From NCBI GenBank assembly GCA_024803745.1, contig JANJXV010000151.1:1674001-1738000 (forward strand): DNA of 64,000 nt, given 5' to 3'. The stretch comes from Megascapheus bottae (taxonomy: Eukaryota > Chordata > Mammalia > Rodentia > Geomyidae). A program made the translations under genes and the position numbers. The notes under the pieces are model-generated. The model ran no database searches. It saw nothing but the letters and a program-made list of their open reading frames with translations, and was not told where the DNA came from. Positions 51,225 through 61,548 of the stretch are shown in pieces. Each line of letters starts with the position of its first letter. Position 1 is the first letter of the stretch.

Positions 51225-51753
51225 AGTAAATACAATGAATTCTTGACAAGAATCATGAGAGCAAGATAAAGAGATGTCTTTTTAGGAAGGGGACAGGGAA
51301 GCTCTAAATCCAGACTGGCCTCCAAGTTGCCTTCAGACAGTAATTCTACTTCCGAGTCCTCAGAAGGGTCTCCTTCCTCATGAGAAACAGAATGTCCTTC
51401 CTGAGTTAAGAGGGGGATGGATTCTGGTTTGTCGAATGGAGATTGAGTCTCTTTTAGTGAGATGGATGGCTCTGGATAGTCTGTGAGGATGGATTCATTT
51501 TCCTCCAATGAATCCAGTATTGAGAGTACATTGGCTGCTTCCCATGGGGACATTTTCCATGAGCCCAGCGTGTGCCCCTTCAGCTTGCACAATAAGTGGA
51601 GTGTTACTCTGACTCAGATGGACTGACTCTGGGTGGAGTGTGAAAGGAAACGGAAGGAAATCTGGCTGCTCTTTTTCTTCCTCCATAGTATCTGCAGGTT
51701 CAACTGTGTCACACATGGGGTTCAGAGCAAAAGGTATATCCACAGGACTCTAA
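51218..51753 (-). pseudogene. Acidic, Ser/Pro/Glu-rich coding remains, possibly the RalGDS-like linker
   Basis: Two overlapping minus-strand frames read naturally as one protein if a frameshift is placed near 51595. The upstream piece is DIPFALNPMCDTVEPADTME, then DFLPFPFTLHPESVHLSQS. The downstream piece contains SILDSLEENESILTDYPEPS and EEGDPSEDSEVELLSEGN. Upstream, the same frame runs on past two stops (51753-51850). RalGDS-like proteins have a long low-complexity acidic/Pro-rich linker between the REM and GEF domains, and this lies downstream of the REM exons in the right orientation. That connection is an inference. I did not find a GEF catalytic domain. Confidence 0.35.
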
Positions 51754-52208
51754 ACCTGTTTGGTAATTTCTACAGAAGGCCCATGCTTTCTGGAGTGCAG
51801 TGATGATTCTCAGTCTCCATCAGTCACCAGCTCCATTGGTGGGTTTTTCATCCGGAGTTCAGGATAAGCTCTTCCACGATGACCCAAACCTAAGAATGGA
51901 AATAGGTACAGAGTGGACAGAGTGGACTCTGCAAGTTGAAGTGTCACTCAACTTCCATGAGGATCTAATGGAGGAACCTGTAGAACTGGAGTTTGGACTG
52001 AACACTGAGGAGGTGTAGGGTCTTTCTAATGAGTGCTTATTCCCGAGTCCTTTCAGAGGACAGACATTACCTGGCTGACACCACCCATAAAGGGCATTTT
52101 GCCAAGCTCTGTAGAAGTAAGGGCCAACCAATATCTAGACCACATGGGCTACCTACTCACAGGCTCTGAGGCACCCACACCAGGACTTCTAATTTTTCTT
52201 GGTCTTAC
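51754..52208 (-). other. Pro-rich frames between the RalGDS-like exons, uncertain
   Basis: Minus-strand translation of about 51870-52060 gives a Pro-rich stretch (KDPTPPQCSVQTPVLQVPPL) with a stop soon after. It could be linker-encoding sequence of the same decayed gene or intron. An overlapping 90-codon frame at 51859-52131 shows no recognisable domain. Confidence 0.25.
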
Positions 52209-52382
52209 TGGTCGCACATTCCTCCAGCTGGTCAAAAAGTATGTGTTTAGAAGAGCAGGTCCAAAGCCGGCATGTGGAGCCTCATATAGAGCTTGAGTTG
52301 TGTCAGGGTGTGGCAGTTCTTGAACTCGTAGAAATCACTGGGGTAGAAGTCCATTCACATCGTATAGATGGAACACATGATG
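52209..52382 (-). pseudogene. RalGDS-like exon after the REM domain, with stop and frameshift
   Basis: On the minus strand an acceptor (TGTGCCCACAG, to 52383) is followed by IMCSIYTM, a TGA, then MDFYPSDFYEFKNC, LTQLKLYMRLHMPALDLL and, after a one-base shift, KHILFDQLEE. It ends before GTAAGACC (52208-52201). RalGDS/RGL proteins have here a conserved stretch of the type W-L-x-x-Y-P-x-D-F, a Leu-rich helix, and P-G-S-D-L-E leading to Q-L-E-E. The stop falls where the conserved Trp (TGG) is expected, consistent with TGG to TGA. Together with the neighbouring REM exon this is the best evidence for the family. Confidence 0.6.
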
Positions 52383-52675
52383 CTGTGGGCACATTCGGTA
52401 CAAGGAAAGTGAGAGCCTTCTCTCTCCATCCTGAGCCTTCTACCAAAGCCCCTTTCTTGCAGGACTCTAATGCTGTGGCTGTCCTGCAGAGATGTGCACT
52501 TATGTGCTGGGAGGGGTTTAAGAGACACTCGAGAACAGGATGACTTTTACACCCCACTTCCAGAAGCTTCTGAGAGAGGCCTCTATGCATCTGTCCAAAG
52601 TAAACGCACCTTAAATTAACTAAGTAAATGCTCTAAATAAATCAATAAGTGAATGCTCTAAATAAAGAACTAAAT

Positions 52676-52890
52676 GCTCATTCCTCTAATCTTAGCCACC
52701 CAGCAGGCTGAGCTCTGAAGATCACAGCGGAAAGCCAGTCTAGTCAGTAAAAGTCTAAAGGCACTTGTCTTCAATTATGCAGCAAAAAGCCAGAACTTGA
52801 CCTATGACTCAAATGGTACAGTGCTAATTTTTGGACACCAAATGAATGGCATTTAGACCTGGGTTCAGGTTCAAGTGGCAGCACTGGACC
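52676..52890 (+). mobile_element. Composite SINE, diverged
   Basis: CCTCTAATCTTAGCCACCC (head) and CTTGACCTATGACTCAAATG (tail) are followed by GACCTGGGTTCAGGTTCAAG. It is inserted between two exon remains of the RalGDS-like pseudogene, in its intron. Confidence 0.7.
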
Positions 52891-53333
52891 ACACACCAAA
52901 ATATAAATGCTTTCAAGTTCTAACAGGCAAAGCTATCACAATCCCTCCCTGATAGCTCAAAAGTGATTCAGCCCCCAGCTTTTCCTCTGACTCCAGTATT
53001 TCACAGGCCTCCGCCATTAGTACTGACACCTCATTGCTTACTGGGAAATGGGATTTCCTAGGATGTCACCTAGGTGAGGGCTGCAGTTGGGAGCCACTTA
53101 CTCATGCCTGAAATCCAACTTCTCAGTAAGCACACTGTTGAGACTCCAGTAGCTTGTGAGGGAAATGAAATGGAATGGTGTCCCAGTCATAATAAAGTAG
53201 TTTGTGCACTTGTATCATGCTTAGCTCCCCTGTGAACACCCCAGTGAACCAAACAGGCTCAGAGAGGAGCCAAGTATTCCAAGACTTGGCCAGGAGTGGT
53301 GAGCAAACCTTGTTTTGGAGGGGGAACACTCAC

Positions 53334-53527
53334 CTTTTCTAGAGAATTTCCAGCAACTACTACATTGTCCTCCACTATTTGAAATTGTGCAGGAAGTTTC
53401 CCACATAAAAGAGATCACCTTTCTGGTAGGCAGGGATCAGCTTTGTCAGCAGCATCTCCAACAGGCCTTCCTCCAGGATCCATAGGTTACAAGGCTCATT
53501 CAGAGTCTGAGCTGACTTACCATCACA
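53334..53527 (-). pseudogene. RalGDS-like REM (RasGEF N-terminal) exon, with multiple stops
   Basis: The minus-strand exon lies between an acceptor (CCAACATAG, from 53528) and a strong donor (AAAAG before GTGAGTG, at 53334/53333). It reads CDGKSAQTLNEPCNLWILEE, GLLEMLLTKLIPAYQKGDLF, YVGNFLHNFK, stop, WRTM, two stops, LLEIL, stop, K. The pattern L-x-x-L-(I/V)-P-A-(Y/F)-Q-x-x-D-x-x-Y-V-x-x-F-L followed by an L-x-x-L-L helix is that of the RasGEF_N domain in RalGDS/RGL proteins, which act as exchange factors for Ral GTPases. Four stops in about 20 codons show it is dead. Exon length and splice sites are kept, pointing to a duplicated gene copy and not a processed one. Confidence 0.65.
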
Positions 53528-53711
53528 CTATGTTGGCAAAACAGTGGATATTTCAAACATAGGAATGGGACCACACTTCACGCTGAGGAATTGGAATAGA
53601 GTAGATTGGAAATGACACACTCTAATCTCAGTAGAGTCACTTGAAAGCACACAAGAAGGTTGAAGTGTGTGGGTAGGATGATGGGTTCAAATAGGTTTCC
53701 TCTCAATATAC

Positions 53712-53879
53712 CTCATCTGAGTTGCCCTGGAGTTTCCTGGCTTTCTTCCTAGAGAAATGCCTGATATACTGGAATTTTGGCTTGGCACTGATCCCGCATC
53801 TACTTCTTCAATTGAGACATCCATATCTCTCATGCCTGAGATCCGAGCCTCCTGACCTTTGGCAACAGCACAGCAACAT
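53712..53879 (-). pseudogene. RalGDS-like exon 1, local copy, broken
   Basis: The minus-strand ATG at 53879 opens MLLCCCQRSGGSDLRHERYG, then CLN, a TGA, RSRCGISAKPKFQYIRH and SRKKARKLQGN, ending at a donor-like GATGAG before GTATAT (53712/53711). It lies upstream of the REM exon in the correct orientation with a gap of about 180 bp. It is the counterpart of 44869-45035 in the other duplication copy. A different frame over the same bases is open for 102 codons (53687-53995); I favour the ATG frame because it fits the splice donor and the homologous copy, but this is not certain. Confidence 0.5.
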
Positions 53880-54267
53880 CTTTCTGGTTCCTGAGCCACA
53901 GGCCAAGGGAGCTGGCTTGAGCTGGTTGTCACATACAGTGGCTTGGTTACCAGGGTTCCATATTCTGTTCCATTGTGAGGGAGGTCACCTTTCAAGGCCC
54001 AATGACCAAAGCTACTTGCTCACAGAAGACCTCCCCAAAGACATACTGGAGGCTGAATCTCCCTTCCCACCTCACATATGGATGTAGTAAACAGCACACC
54101 TTTTTGTTCAAATCCCAAGTCATTAACTAGGCGTAAGTGCTAGCCTGGTCTCAGGCTCAAGGAGCCTTTCTTAGGTAAGATCCAAACTTAACTGTCACTA
54201 TTCCCCTTACCCTTCACAAGACATTTTGCTTCACAGTGCCTTCTCAGCTTGCATTTTGCCTCTTGCA

Positions 54268-54456
54268 CAATTTTTTGCTAGTCCTGGGACTTGACCTCAG
54301 AGCCTGACCATTGTTCTTAGGCTTTCTTTAGGCTATAGCGGTCCCACCAAGCCACAGCACCACTTCCAGCGTTTTCTATGTATATGGTACTGCAGAATCA
54401 AACCGGAGTCTTTTTGTGTGGTAGCCCAGCACTCTATAAATAGATGAAACACCCAG
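54268..54456 (-). mobile_element. ID-like dimer SINE, reverse (inside duplication copy 2)
   Basis: AAGCCACAGCACCACTTCCA and CAGCACTCTATAAATAGATG; orthologous within the duplication to 45435-45633. Confidence 0.72.
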
Positions 54457-54699
54457 GCCATCTTGCACATATTTTTCACCTCAATCTACTAGGACTTTGT
54501 TAAGTTTCTGTATCCTAATCTATTTTTCTTCCTGATGAATATCTGTGCTGTCATCTGTAAAAATGCAAGTGGGAAAATCACAGAAGCATTGGTGACATAA
54601 AAAAAGTCTTACAGACATAGATAAGTGTTCATTCTTTGTAGGAGAAAGGATATTTTGATATGATGATGATGATGACTATTTATAAATACTTTATCGGGG

Positions 54700-54885
54700 T
54701 TTAGAGTTTGGCCCAGTGGTAGAGTGATTGCCTAGCATCCATGAAGATCTAGGTTTGAGTCCTTAATATCACACAGATATAAAAATCCATATGGCAATAT
54801 GGCTCAAGTGGCAGAGGGCTAGACTTGGGAAAAGCCAAGAGCAGTGCTCAGGCCCTGAGTTCAAGCCCCACGAATGGCAGAAAAA
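54700..54885 (+). mobile_element. ID-like dimer SINE (inside duplication copy 2)
   Basis: GTTTGGCCCAGTGGTAGAG and GCTCAGGCCCTGAGTTCAAG, with a tail of AAAAGAAAAGAAAAG type. Counterpart of 45883-46065. Confidence 0.8.
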
Positions 54886-55079
54886 ACAAAAGAAAAGAAA
54901 AGAAAAGAAATGTGCTTTTTACAAGTTATTCACTCACAGCATTTGCCTTTGAATTCTTCGCTTCTGCATCTTGTGACTTATCCCTTTCCCTCAATGTAGA
55001 CAAGAAAAACAGATTTTATTACTTGCTATCCTGTTGTCCAATCTTTGCATATTAATTCAAAATACAATATTGCCTGAGA

Positions 55080-55135
55080 TATTGTGTGTGTGCATGTGTG
55101 TGTGTATCTGCCAATGTGTGCATGCACACATGTGT
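55080..55135. repeat. Impure (TG)n tract
   Basis: GTGTGTGTGCATGTGTGTG continuing with interruptions to about 55135. Confidence 0.85.
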
Positions 55136-55249
55136 ACAGGGTTTAGGGCTTACTCATAGGGCCTGTGTGATAACCCTCACCATCTTTTCCTCAAAGGTAT
55201 TGGTCTTTCTAGCTTATTATAGCTAACTGGAGTTGAGAGATTCACTCAA

Positions 55250-55525
55250 TTTCTTGCCCTGTGCATTGGAACCCAGTGCTGGGTTCTCATATTGTTAATT
55301 GTAGCTATAGAGAAGCCTGAGTTCTGGGGATCCTCGTTAGAATCCAGCCCCTGAAAGAAAGTCACTGATAGAAATATTTATCTTCAGTTAAGCAAGAATA
55401 AATAAGGCAAAATTGGAACTGTGGCTCAGTTCCTCTTGTAGCAGTCATTAGAAAATTAGTAATTGGCAGCACCTGGTCCCTGAGAGAAATCCTTAGCACT
55501 GGTTCAAAAACAGAAATAAAATAAT
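55250..55525 (+). mobile_element. Composite SINE, strongly decayed
   Basis: TTGTAGCTATAGAGAAGCC (head), TTATCTTCAGTTAAGC (linker) and AATTGGAACTGTGGCTCAG (tail) keep the order of the composite family. Confidence 0.55.
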
Positions 55526-55955
55526 GAAAAAAATTAAAACTTGCAGAGGAATCCATAAGGATAAACTGCCTGTGAATAATCTTGTCATTTCAGATTCCCT
55601 CAAGAGCTTATGTCTCTCTATATTTTATCAAGTTTTTTTAAAGTTATTTACATATTTTCTATCTTTCTTAAACAGAGATAGCCATCCACAAAACACAAAC
55701 ACAAACTCTCACACAGTATTCCACCCACCCATAAGTGTCTGGCTATGTATATATGTATAGTCATATGTATTGATCTGTCTCTCTATACTAATATATAAAT
55801 GCATAAACATATGTATTTAGACAAACAGGAAACATACATAGATAGGTCTCAGGCATTTCCAGATTTTGTGCAAGTCTTCTGAGTGCAACTTACCATTGTA
55901 TTGTTTGTCAAGATAGAGTCCCTCTAACTTTTGGCCAGCTTCTTGTCCTTTGATA
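55526..55955. other. Unassigned AT-rich interval
   Basis: It contains a stretch of TATATGTATAG-like simple sequence near 55745-55825. No gene seen. Confidence 0.45.
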
Positions 55956-56148
55956 CTTTTTTCTGGCAGTCCTGGGTTTTGAACGCTAGGCCTGGATGCT
56001 GTCACTGAGCTTGAGCTTCTTGCATTCAGTAGTTTATTGCAGATAAGAGTCTCATGGAGTTTCTGTCCTGGGCTGGCTTTGAATTGTGATCCTCAGATCT
56101 CAAACTCCTGAGTAGCTAGGATGACAGTCTTGAGCTACCAGTACCTGG
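55956..56148 (-). mobile_element. Composite SINE, reverse
   Basis: TTTGAACGCTAGGCCTGGAT is the reversed tail, AGTCTCATGGAGTTTCTG the linker, and CCTGAGTAGCTAGGATGAC the B1-like head. Confidence 0.75.
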
Positions 56149-56929
56149 TTCCTTTGCCTCTTTTACCCTTTTTTTTGGCCCCACCACAGCCATGGTATCT
56201 ACCTTCCTATGTTCTCTCCACCTGCCCCCAGACAGGGGTCTGACAGATGCTTTCCACCCACTTATTCATGTCCTCCTCTGTATTGGCTGACAGCTAAGAC
56301 ATGCACTCACTTGTCTGGATGCCAAACACAAAGCCATGTGATTGTTTCTCAGTCTGGAACATCCTTTCAGATTTATAGCACCACAGAGGGTCAGGTTGAT
56401 GCTCCTCCAGGCTTCTTAAATTGTTCTCATATTAATCCTCAACACGTTTGTCATCACTTGTCCAGCTAATTCATGGACTATACCAGCATTCCCTACAAAC
56501 TTAGATCCCAATACCATGAGGACACTCAAGGGTGCATTAGGAGTGTGACCTGCAGGTGGATGTGAGCCTGTCTAACTTGGAAGGGATATCTCCACCACAG
56601 GAAATGGAATACAAATTTAGAATCTGCTTTCATGAGGTGACAATCTCTGGCAGATTTTCTTATCAAATGTGGCACTGCCTACTTCCAGCTTAAAACATGG
56701 GTTGATGACCCAGCATAACAGAGAATGTATTCACCCAGGCCCAACACATAGGCTGGGACCCGGAACTTTCAGGTAGCATTTGGCTTTGAAGGTCCTGAGA
56801 TCTTAGCCTACAAATGATGAGCCCCCTCCCGTGAGGCATAGCAAACGGAGCCAAAGTGCAACCCAGTTAAGCACCAGATCAAGCTTCCCTTCTTCAGTAG
56901 GGTATGGTTTGAAAACTGTGCATAGCTTC
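56149..56929. other. Unassigned interval
   Basis: Moderately GC-rich sequence. The 86-codon plus frame at 56209-56469 has no recognisable domain. No splice-bounded coding segment that I can support. Confidence 0.4.
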
Positions 56930-57036
56930 TGTTTGAAGCCAGTCCAGAAAGGAAAGTCCATGAAACTCTCATTTCCAGTTAACTGCCAAGAAAAAGCCAA
57001 AGATAGAGATGAAGCTCAAGAGAGGTAGAGAGCCAT
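56930..57036 (+). mobile_element. Composite SINE fragment
   Basis: GAAGCCAGTCCAGAAAGGAA, CTCATTTCCAGTTAACTGCC and GAGATGAAGCTCAAGAGAGG match the linker region and part of the tail. Confidence 0.6.
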
Positions 57037-57070
57037 CTGAAAAGAATGGTTACACCCTGCAACATCCTCA

Positions 57071-57256
57071 TTACCTGACCTTGAAAACATCTCTGCATGC
57101 ATCCCAGCATGCAGCCAGCATCTGGGGTTGACAGTGAACCCTGCGCCCATTGGCAATCTGCACTGTCTCTGACATCTGTAATGTGAACCTCATTCTGTTG
57201 GGTTTGTGAAGCGGTGTCAACCCTGCAGAAGGAACCAACTGTGCCCTAACTCCCAC
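57071..57256 (-). other. Possible exon, unknown gene
   Basis: On the minus strand a pyrimidine-rich stretch ending TTCCTTCTGCAG is followed by a frame reading MRFTLQMSETVQIANGRRVH, then CQPQMLAACWDACRDVFK, and a weak donor (AAGGTCAGG). I recognise no family. It lies about 90 bp beyond the better-bounded segment at 57346-57427. Weak evidence. Confidence 0.2.
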
Positions 57257-57345
57257 TGTCCCCTGGGGCCCCTAGCATTCCCCCATCTGCACCCCTCCTG
57301 TGGCTTCTGATCCTAGGGAGCCCTCCTGCCCTGTCCAACACTCAC

Positions 57346-57427
57346 ATGAAGTGCATATTTCTTCTCCTGGGGCAACTTCTCCACAGAGAATACATGACAT
57401 GCCCAGTCTCCAGGCACGGGGAGATCC
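57346..57427 (-). other. Possible short exon, unknown gene
   Basis: A minus-strand segment between an acceptor (GCTATTTTGACAG) and a donor (CTTCAT before GTGAGTG). It reads DLPVPGDWACHVFSVEKL then PQEKKYALH with no stop. Both splice signals are close to consensus, and the sequence reads like protein. I cannot name a family. It could be an exon of a real gene, a dead exon, or chance. Confidence 0.3.
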
Positions 57428-57944
57428 TGTCAAAATAGCAAATCAGTGATAAGGACATAAAGTGATGAATAGAATTTTAGATCCTGATGGTAGACAGTCT
57501 GCAAAATCCAAGGGAGAATGGAATTGGAGGGGACCAGGGATCAGGATGTGGGCATGGAGCTTCCCTGCCAAGGGGGTGGGGGAAGTCACAGGCTGGGGGA
57601 TGCACAGGATGATCCATGGGCCCTGTGCAGCTACTGGGTCACCCCCTTCTGCATCTCAGCCTTTGGCTTTGAGCTCTGTGATCATCAAGATGTGCACAGT
57701 CTGTACTCTGGCTGGCAGAAGAAAGGACCCTGGGAAGACAATTGTAGACCCTTTGTGAGTGTAGGAAGGGGTAGGCTGGACACCCAGTCCAAGAGGAGCT
57801 AAAACTGGAGTCGAGGGGTGTGCAAGGAGTGGGTGTGAGGGTTGTGGGCAGTCACAGTCACGGCAGAGGTGGCTCTGTCTGTGGGGTGAGTGCCTCCCTG
57901 CAGGCACAGCACTGGACATATCAGAGATCCACATGAAAAGGAAA

Positions 57945-58055
57945 AGCTCGAAATGTCACTATGGTTCAAATGGTAGAGCATCAACCTTGAGCAAAAGAGC
58001 TCAGGGACAGTACCCAGGACCTGAGTTCAAGCCTCATGACTGTAAAAGAAAAAGA
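57945..58055 (+). mobile_element. ID-like SINE monomer
   Basis: GTCACTATGGTTCAAATGG, AAAGAGCTCAGGGACAGTAC and ACCTGAGTTCAAGCCTCATG. Confidence 0.75.
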
Positions 58056-59296
58056 ACCAGGACTATGAGAGGAAACCTGGTACTCTCTTGGTCTAATCAG
58101 ACACAAGAAGAGGCCGGGATAGGCTGTGGAAAAACACAGAGAACATCTTCCCCCAGCTCATCCTGTCCTGCATGCAGGGACAGCATGTAACTAGGGCTAC
58201 GGTGAGATCATCTTCACCCCTGTGCTGCCATCTGAATTGTAGGCCTCTGTCCTGGCATGGGGTGTCTTGATGGCTGAGCAGGTGCCCTAACCCTAGATGG
58301 AGAGCAGCCACTGACTGTGGTAGCTAAGGAGAGATCTGTTCCATAGCTATCAGGCCACCCAGCATTGGAGCCATAACCACCCCTCACCCAGGTAGAGGCC
58401 AATGGTTTTCCAGGTGCTACTAACATTGCCCCACCCCTAGCTCTGGGTACACTTGACATTCCCTCCACAAGGAGCAGGACTAAGTGAAGGATCAGGAAGC
58501 TGCCTATGGGCTTCAGATGATGGCCAGGCTGGCACTACAGATGGCCTCACTCTGTCACCACCTTCCCCTGCCTCCATTATTCCTCCATCATGCCTCTCTA
58601 CCTCCCACCCATTAACCTTGGAAACCAATGAACTGGGCTCTCATCATTCCTCTCATCTCTTCACCCACCTTGCCATGCGTCCATCCCTCTGTCACTTCCA
58701 CCCCACACACATCCCACCACCAGCCACGCTCTAGCTTATGAGGATCCCAGAGGAAGCTCTTGGTGAAGGGCTTGTGACCACAAAACAGTTACTATCACCC
58801 GTTCCGGCCTGATCCACCACAGAATAAGAACAGCCAAGCAGGCACACACTGCAGCAGAGTTGCTCTGCTGCCACCCTGATTTCTTCATGGCCAGGACTTG
58901 GCTCTCCTCAGCCTCCCAGCTCAGTAACCAGAACATTGTGCTTTCACAGAGCCATGGCTTCCAGTCTCCATGGACACAATGACAACAAGGTGATGCCAAC
59001 TTCCACATCTCTATATACTTCTAACTATGGGATGGGAGCTGAGGTTCTCTTCTGTGACTCCATCCGCTAAGAGGCTCATGCAGATTTCTATCCTTTGCTC
59101 ATCATGGTGACTCTTTGGTTAACAAGTCACTGCTGGGCTTCCAGTTCACCACATATAGAACCCATACTCCAACACTTTTCTTAGAAGGACTGATGACTTT
59201 TAAATATTCTCTAGTTTTAAATTTCTACTTCCTTCTCTCTTTCATTTATATATTTCCCTTCCTCACATACTTCCCTTTTTTACCTTCCTTCTTTCA
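58056..59296. other. Unassigned, mostly unique-looking interval
   Basis: GC-moderate sequence with C-rich patches at 58550-58740. Frames of 60-93 codons on both strands lack domains or splice support. I see no SINE until 59297. Confidence 0.4.
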
Positions 59297-59510
59297 TTCC
59301 TGGCCTTGAACTCAAGACCTGGAGCTTTTTCTTAGCTTTTCTTTGCTCAAGGTAGCACTCTAGCTCTTGAGTCACAGCTCTACTTCAATCTTTGTTCTTG
59401 CTCTAAACTGGGAGTATGAGTATCATGCATTTTTTCCTTTGCTGGGTTGGTTTTAAACCACAATACTAAGATCAGGATCCTGAATATGCCTCAGATTACA
59501 GGTATTATCT
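59297..59510 (-). mobile_element. Composite SINE, reverse
   Basis: CTTGAACTCAAGACCTGGAG, TTGCTCAAGGTAGCACTCTA and TTGAGTCACAGCTCTACTTC form the ID-like part; TACTAAGATCAGGATCCTG is the decayed B1-like head. Confidence 0.7.
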
Positions 59511-60449
59511 AATCAAAACAAATTCCTGATTTCTTTTTTAGACATAATTAGTTCTTTCAGGTGAGCCACCAGCCACTCATGCAAGAGCATTGCAGGATCC
59601 CAGCATTCATCTTGCCTCCAGTCTTATTCCATCCATCTCACAATGGTCATCTAAAACACCCTGCTGCATGCCTGAAGTCGCAAGGAACGTTCTCAATGCC
59701 TTGAGAAGCCCCCTTAAGCTCTGCCTCAGGCATGCCCAGCCCCCATCCCACTTCCACATGAGCATTTGTTTAGGAGAAATTTCCTGAGTACATCATCAAC
59801 TTTTCCTCACCATTCAAATTTCATCTTTGGAGTCATTTCTCCCAGACAAAGAGGAACATGATCCATGGTTTGATAGCAGCTCCAGCTTCATAGTCCCAGC
59901 CACCAACACCCCCCCCATTACCCTGCCAGACACCTGAATTCAAGGACAATGTTTTCACTACCCCTGACTCTTATCAAATGTTTTAACTTATACAGTGCAT
60001 TAAAATAATTTTACTAAATGGAATAAACACATTGCATCAAGCTTCAGAATCTTTGCACCTGAACTTTTAGTGAATCACAGACACACCAGCATTTCTGTAG
60101 CCAACAGAAATCTTAGCTTTGAGATTTCAGCATTCCTGGTATCCAAGTTTGGATGTGCTAACACTGCCCTTAATGGGGCACTTCAATCACACAATCCCAC
60201 AACAATCACTGTCATTTGACATTCACTGGTAGGTGGTGCTAGGAAAAAGACTGATGTGCCAACTCCATGCTGGCTTGACCTATGCCATCTTCAAACCTGG
60301 AGCAAGTGGGGCTCCTCTCTCCATGACACCTTTTGTGTACTACCCCAGGAGGACCTTTACCTTGAAACAAAATTATGAAGACTATCTCTACCAGCAAAGA
60401 TTCCAGTGAGATGTGCCTACATGGATAAAGCTAAAATCTCACTAAAGTG
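59511..60449. other. Unassigned interval
   Basis: No gene or repeat signature that I can support. Confidence 0.4.
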
Positions 60450-60672
60450 AGGTTGTTGGCAGTGCTGGAGCCTGAACTCAGGGCCTGGCCACTAAGCATT
60501 TGTACTCAAGACTAGCCCTTTACCACTTGAGCACAAACTCCATTCCCAGCTGTTTTTATTTTTGGTAGTAACAATCTATCAGACTTTCCTGTTCTTGGTG
60601 ACATGGAACTTCCATACTCAGATCTCAGCCTCGTGACCAGCCTGGATTAAAAGTGTGGATCAGCCATGCGCC
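60450..60672 (-). mobile_element. Composite SINE, reverse
   Basis: GAGCCTGAACTCAGGGCCTG, TTTACCACTTGAGCACAAAC, then CATACTCAGATCTCAGCCTC and AAAAGTGTGGATCAGCC. Confidence 0.75.
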
Positions 60673-61077
60673 ACACCTGAGGACTTCAGCCAGCACATTT
60701 TTTCCCAAAAATTGGAAGAGGAAGATGAGGGAGGGTTGGGCTCATCCTGCCCTGCATATGAAGGAGAGCATCAGCGCCTGAACTTCATTCCCTGTTGTAG
60801 GCTGCTGGAGGAAAAGGAAGCAAATAGGCACAGGCTGGCAGCAGATGCCACAGAACAACTTGTGACCAAGACTCCCAGAGCAGACCTCAGAATCGATGAC
60901 AGAGTTGGATCTACCCAGTAACAGAGGCAGTGGTGACACCTGAAACTGCGCGTTTGAGCCTTTGCTGCTAGTAAACAGGGCCACCTATGTCTCAATGAGA
61001 AAGGTGAGATTTTGGTGGAGAAGGTGAGATTAAACATTATGTATCATGCAAGAAGACAGACTATAAGGGGTCTTTTA
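60673..61077. other. Unassigned interval
   Basis: The 88-codon plus frame at 60655-60921 overlaps the SINE and shows no domain. Nothing else seen. Confidence 0.4.
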
Positions 61078-61548
61078 TTATTCCAAGTGAAATTTTGGAT
61101 TTCCTCTTCTGTTTCTTTAAAGAATGACATTGGGATATTGATGAATATTGCACTGAATTTGTAGATATTCCTTATCAAGATTGCCATTTTTACAATATTA
61201 CCTCTTCCAAACCAGGAGCATAGGTTTTTGCATTTCCTCAGTTCTGCGTTAATTTCCTTCTCCAGGGTTTATAGTTCCATCAAAAAGCTGCTTTACATTC
61301 TAAGTTAATTCCTAGGTATTTTATTTTCTTTGATAGCAAAATGAGTTGCTATCCTGATTCTTGCCTCATTCCTCTCATATGTTGGCATATGGGAAGGCAG
61401 TTGACATTGAGGGTTAATTTTATACCCTGCTACCTTACCAAAGTTTTATATCAGCTCAAGCAGCTTTGGAGTAGAGTCTATAGGGTTCTTTAAATACAGA
61501 ATCATGTCATCTGTAAGGAGAGAAAGTTTCAGTTCCTCTTTCCCTTTT
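61078..61548 (-). mobile_element. LINE-1 ORF2 reverse-transcriptase segment, inverted 5' part of an insertion
   Basis: Read on the minus strand it corresponds to about 42640-43100 of the larger LINE-1, starting near the FADD region (GACATGATTCTGTATTTAAA) and running toward the thumb. It is decayed and truncated. It abuts, head to head, the plus-strand segment at 61549. Confidence 0.85.

Larger units (their letters stand above)
53655..55014. repeat. Segmental duplication, copy 2 (partner 44809-46180)
   Basis: Same order as copy 1: exon-1-like segment, reverse SINE, triplet run, forward SINE, then CCCTTTCCCTCAATGTAGAC. Because this copy sits next to the REM and following exons of the RalGDS-like pseudogene, it is probably the original location. 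Confidence 0.92.

Noticed and set aside
53722..54087. 121-codon plus-strand frame as a gene
   Set aside because: It lies opposite the exon-1-like segment, has no recognisable domain, and the equivalent frame in the other duplication copy is not conserved over its length.
58453..59008. Frames of 93 and 90 codons at 58453-58734 (+) and 58736-59008 (-)
   Set aside because: No domain, no splice support, and composition follows the local C-rich DNA.
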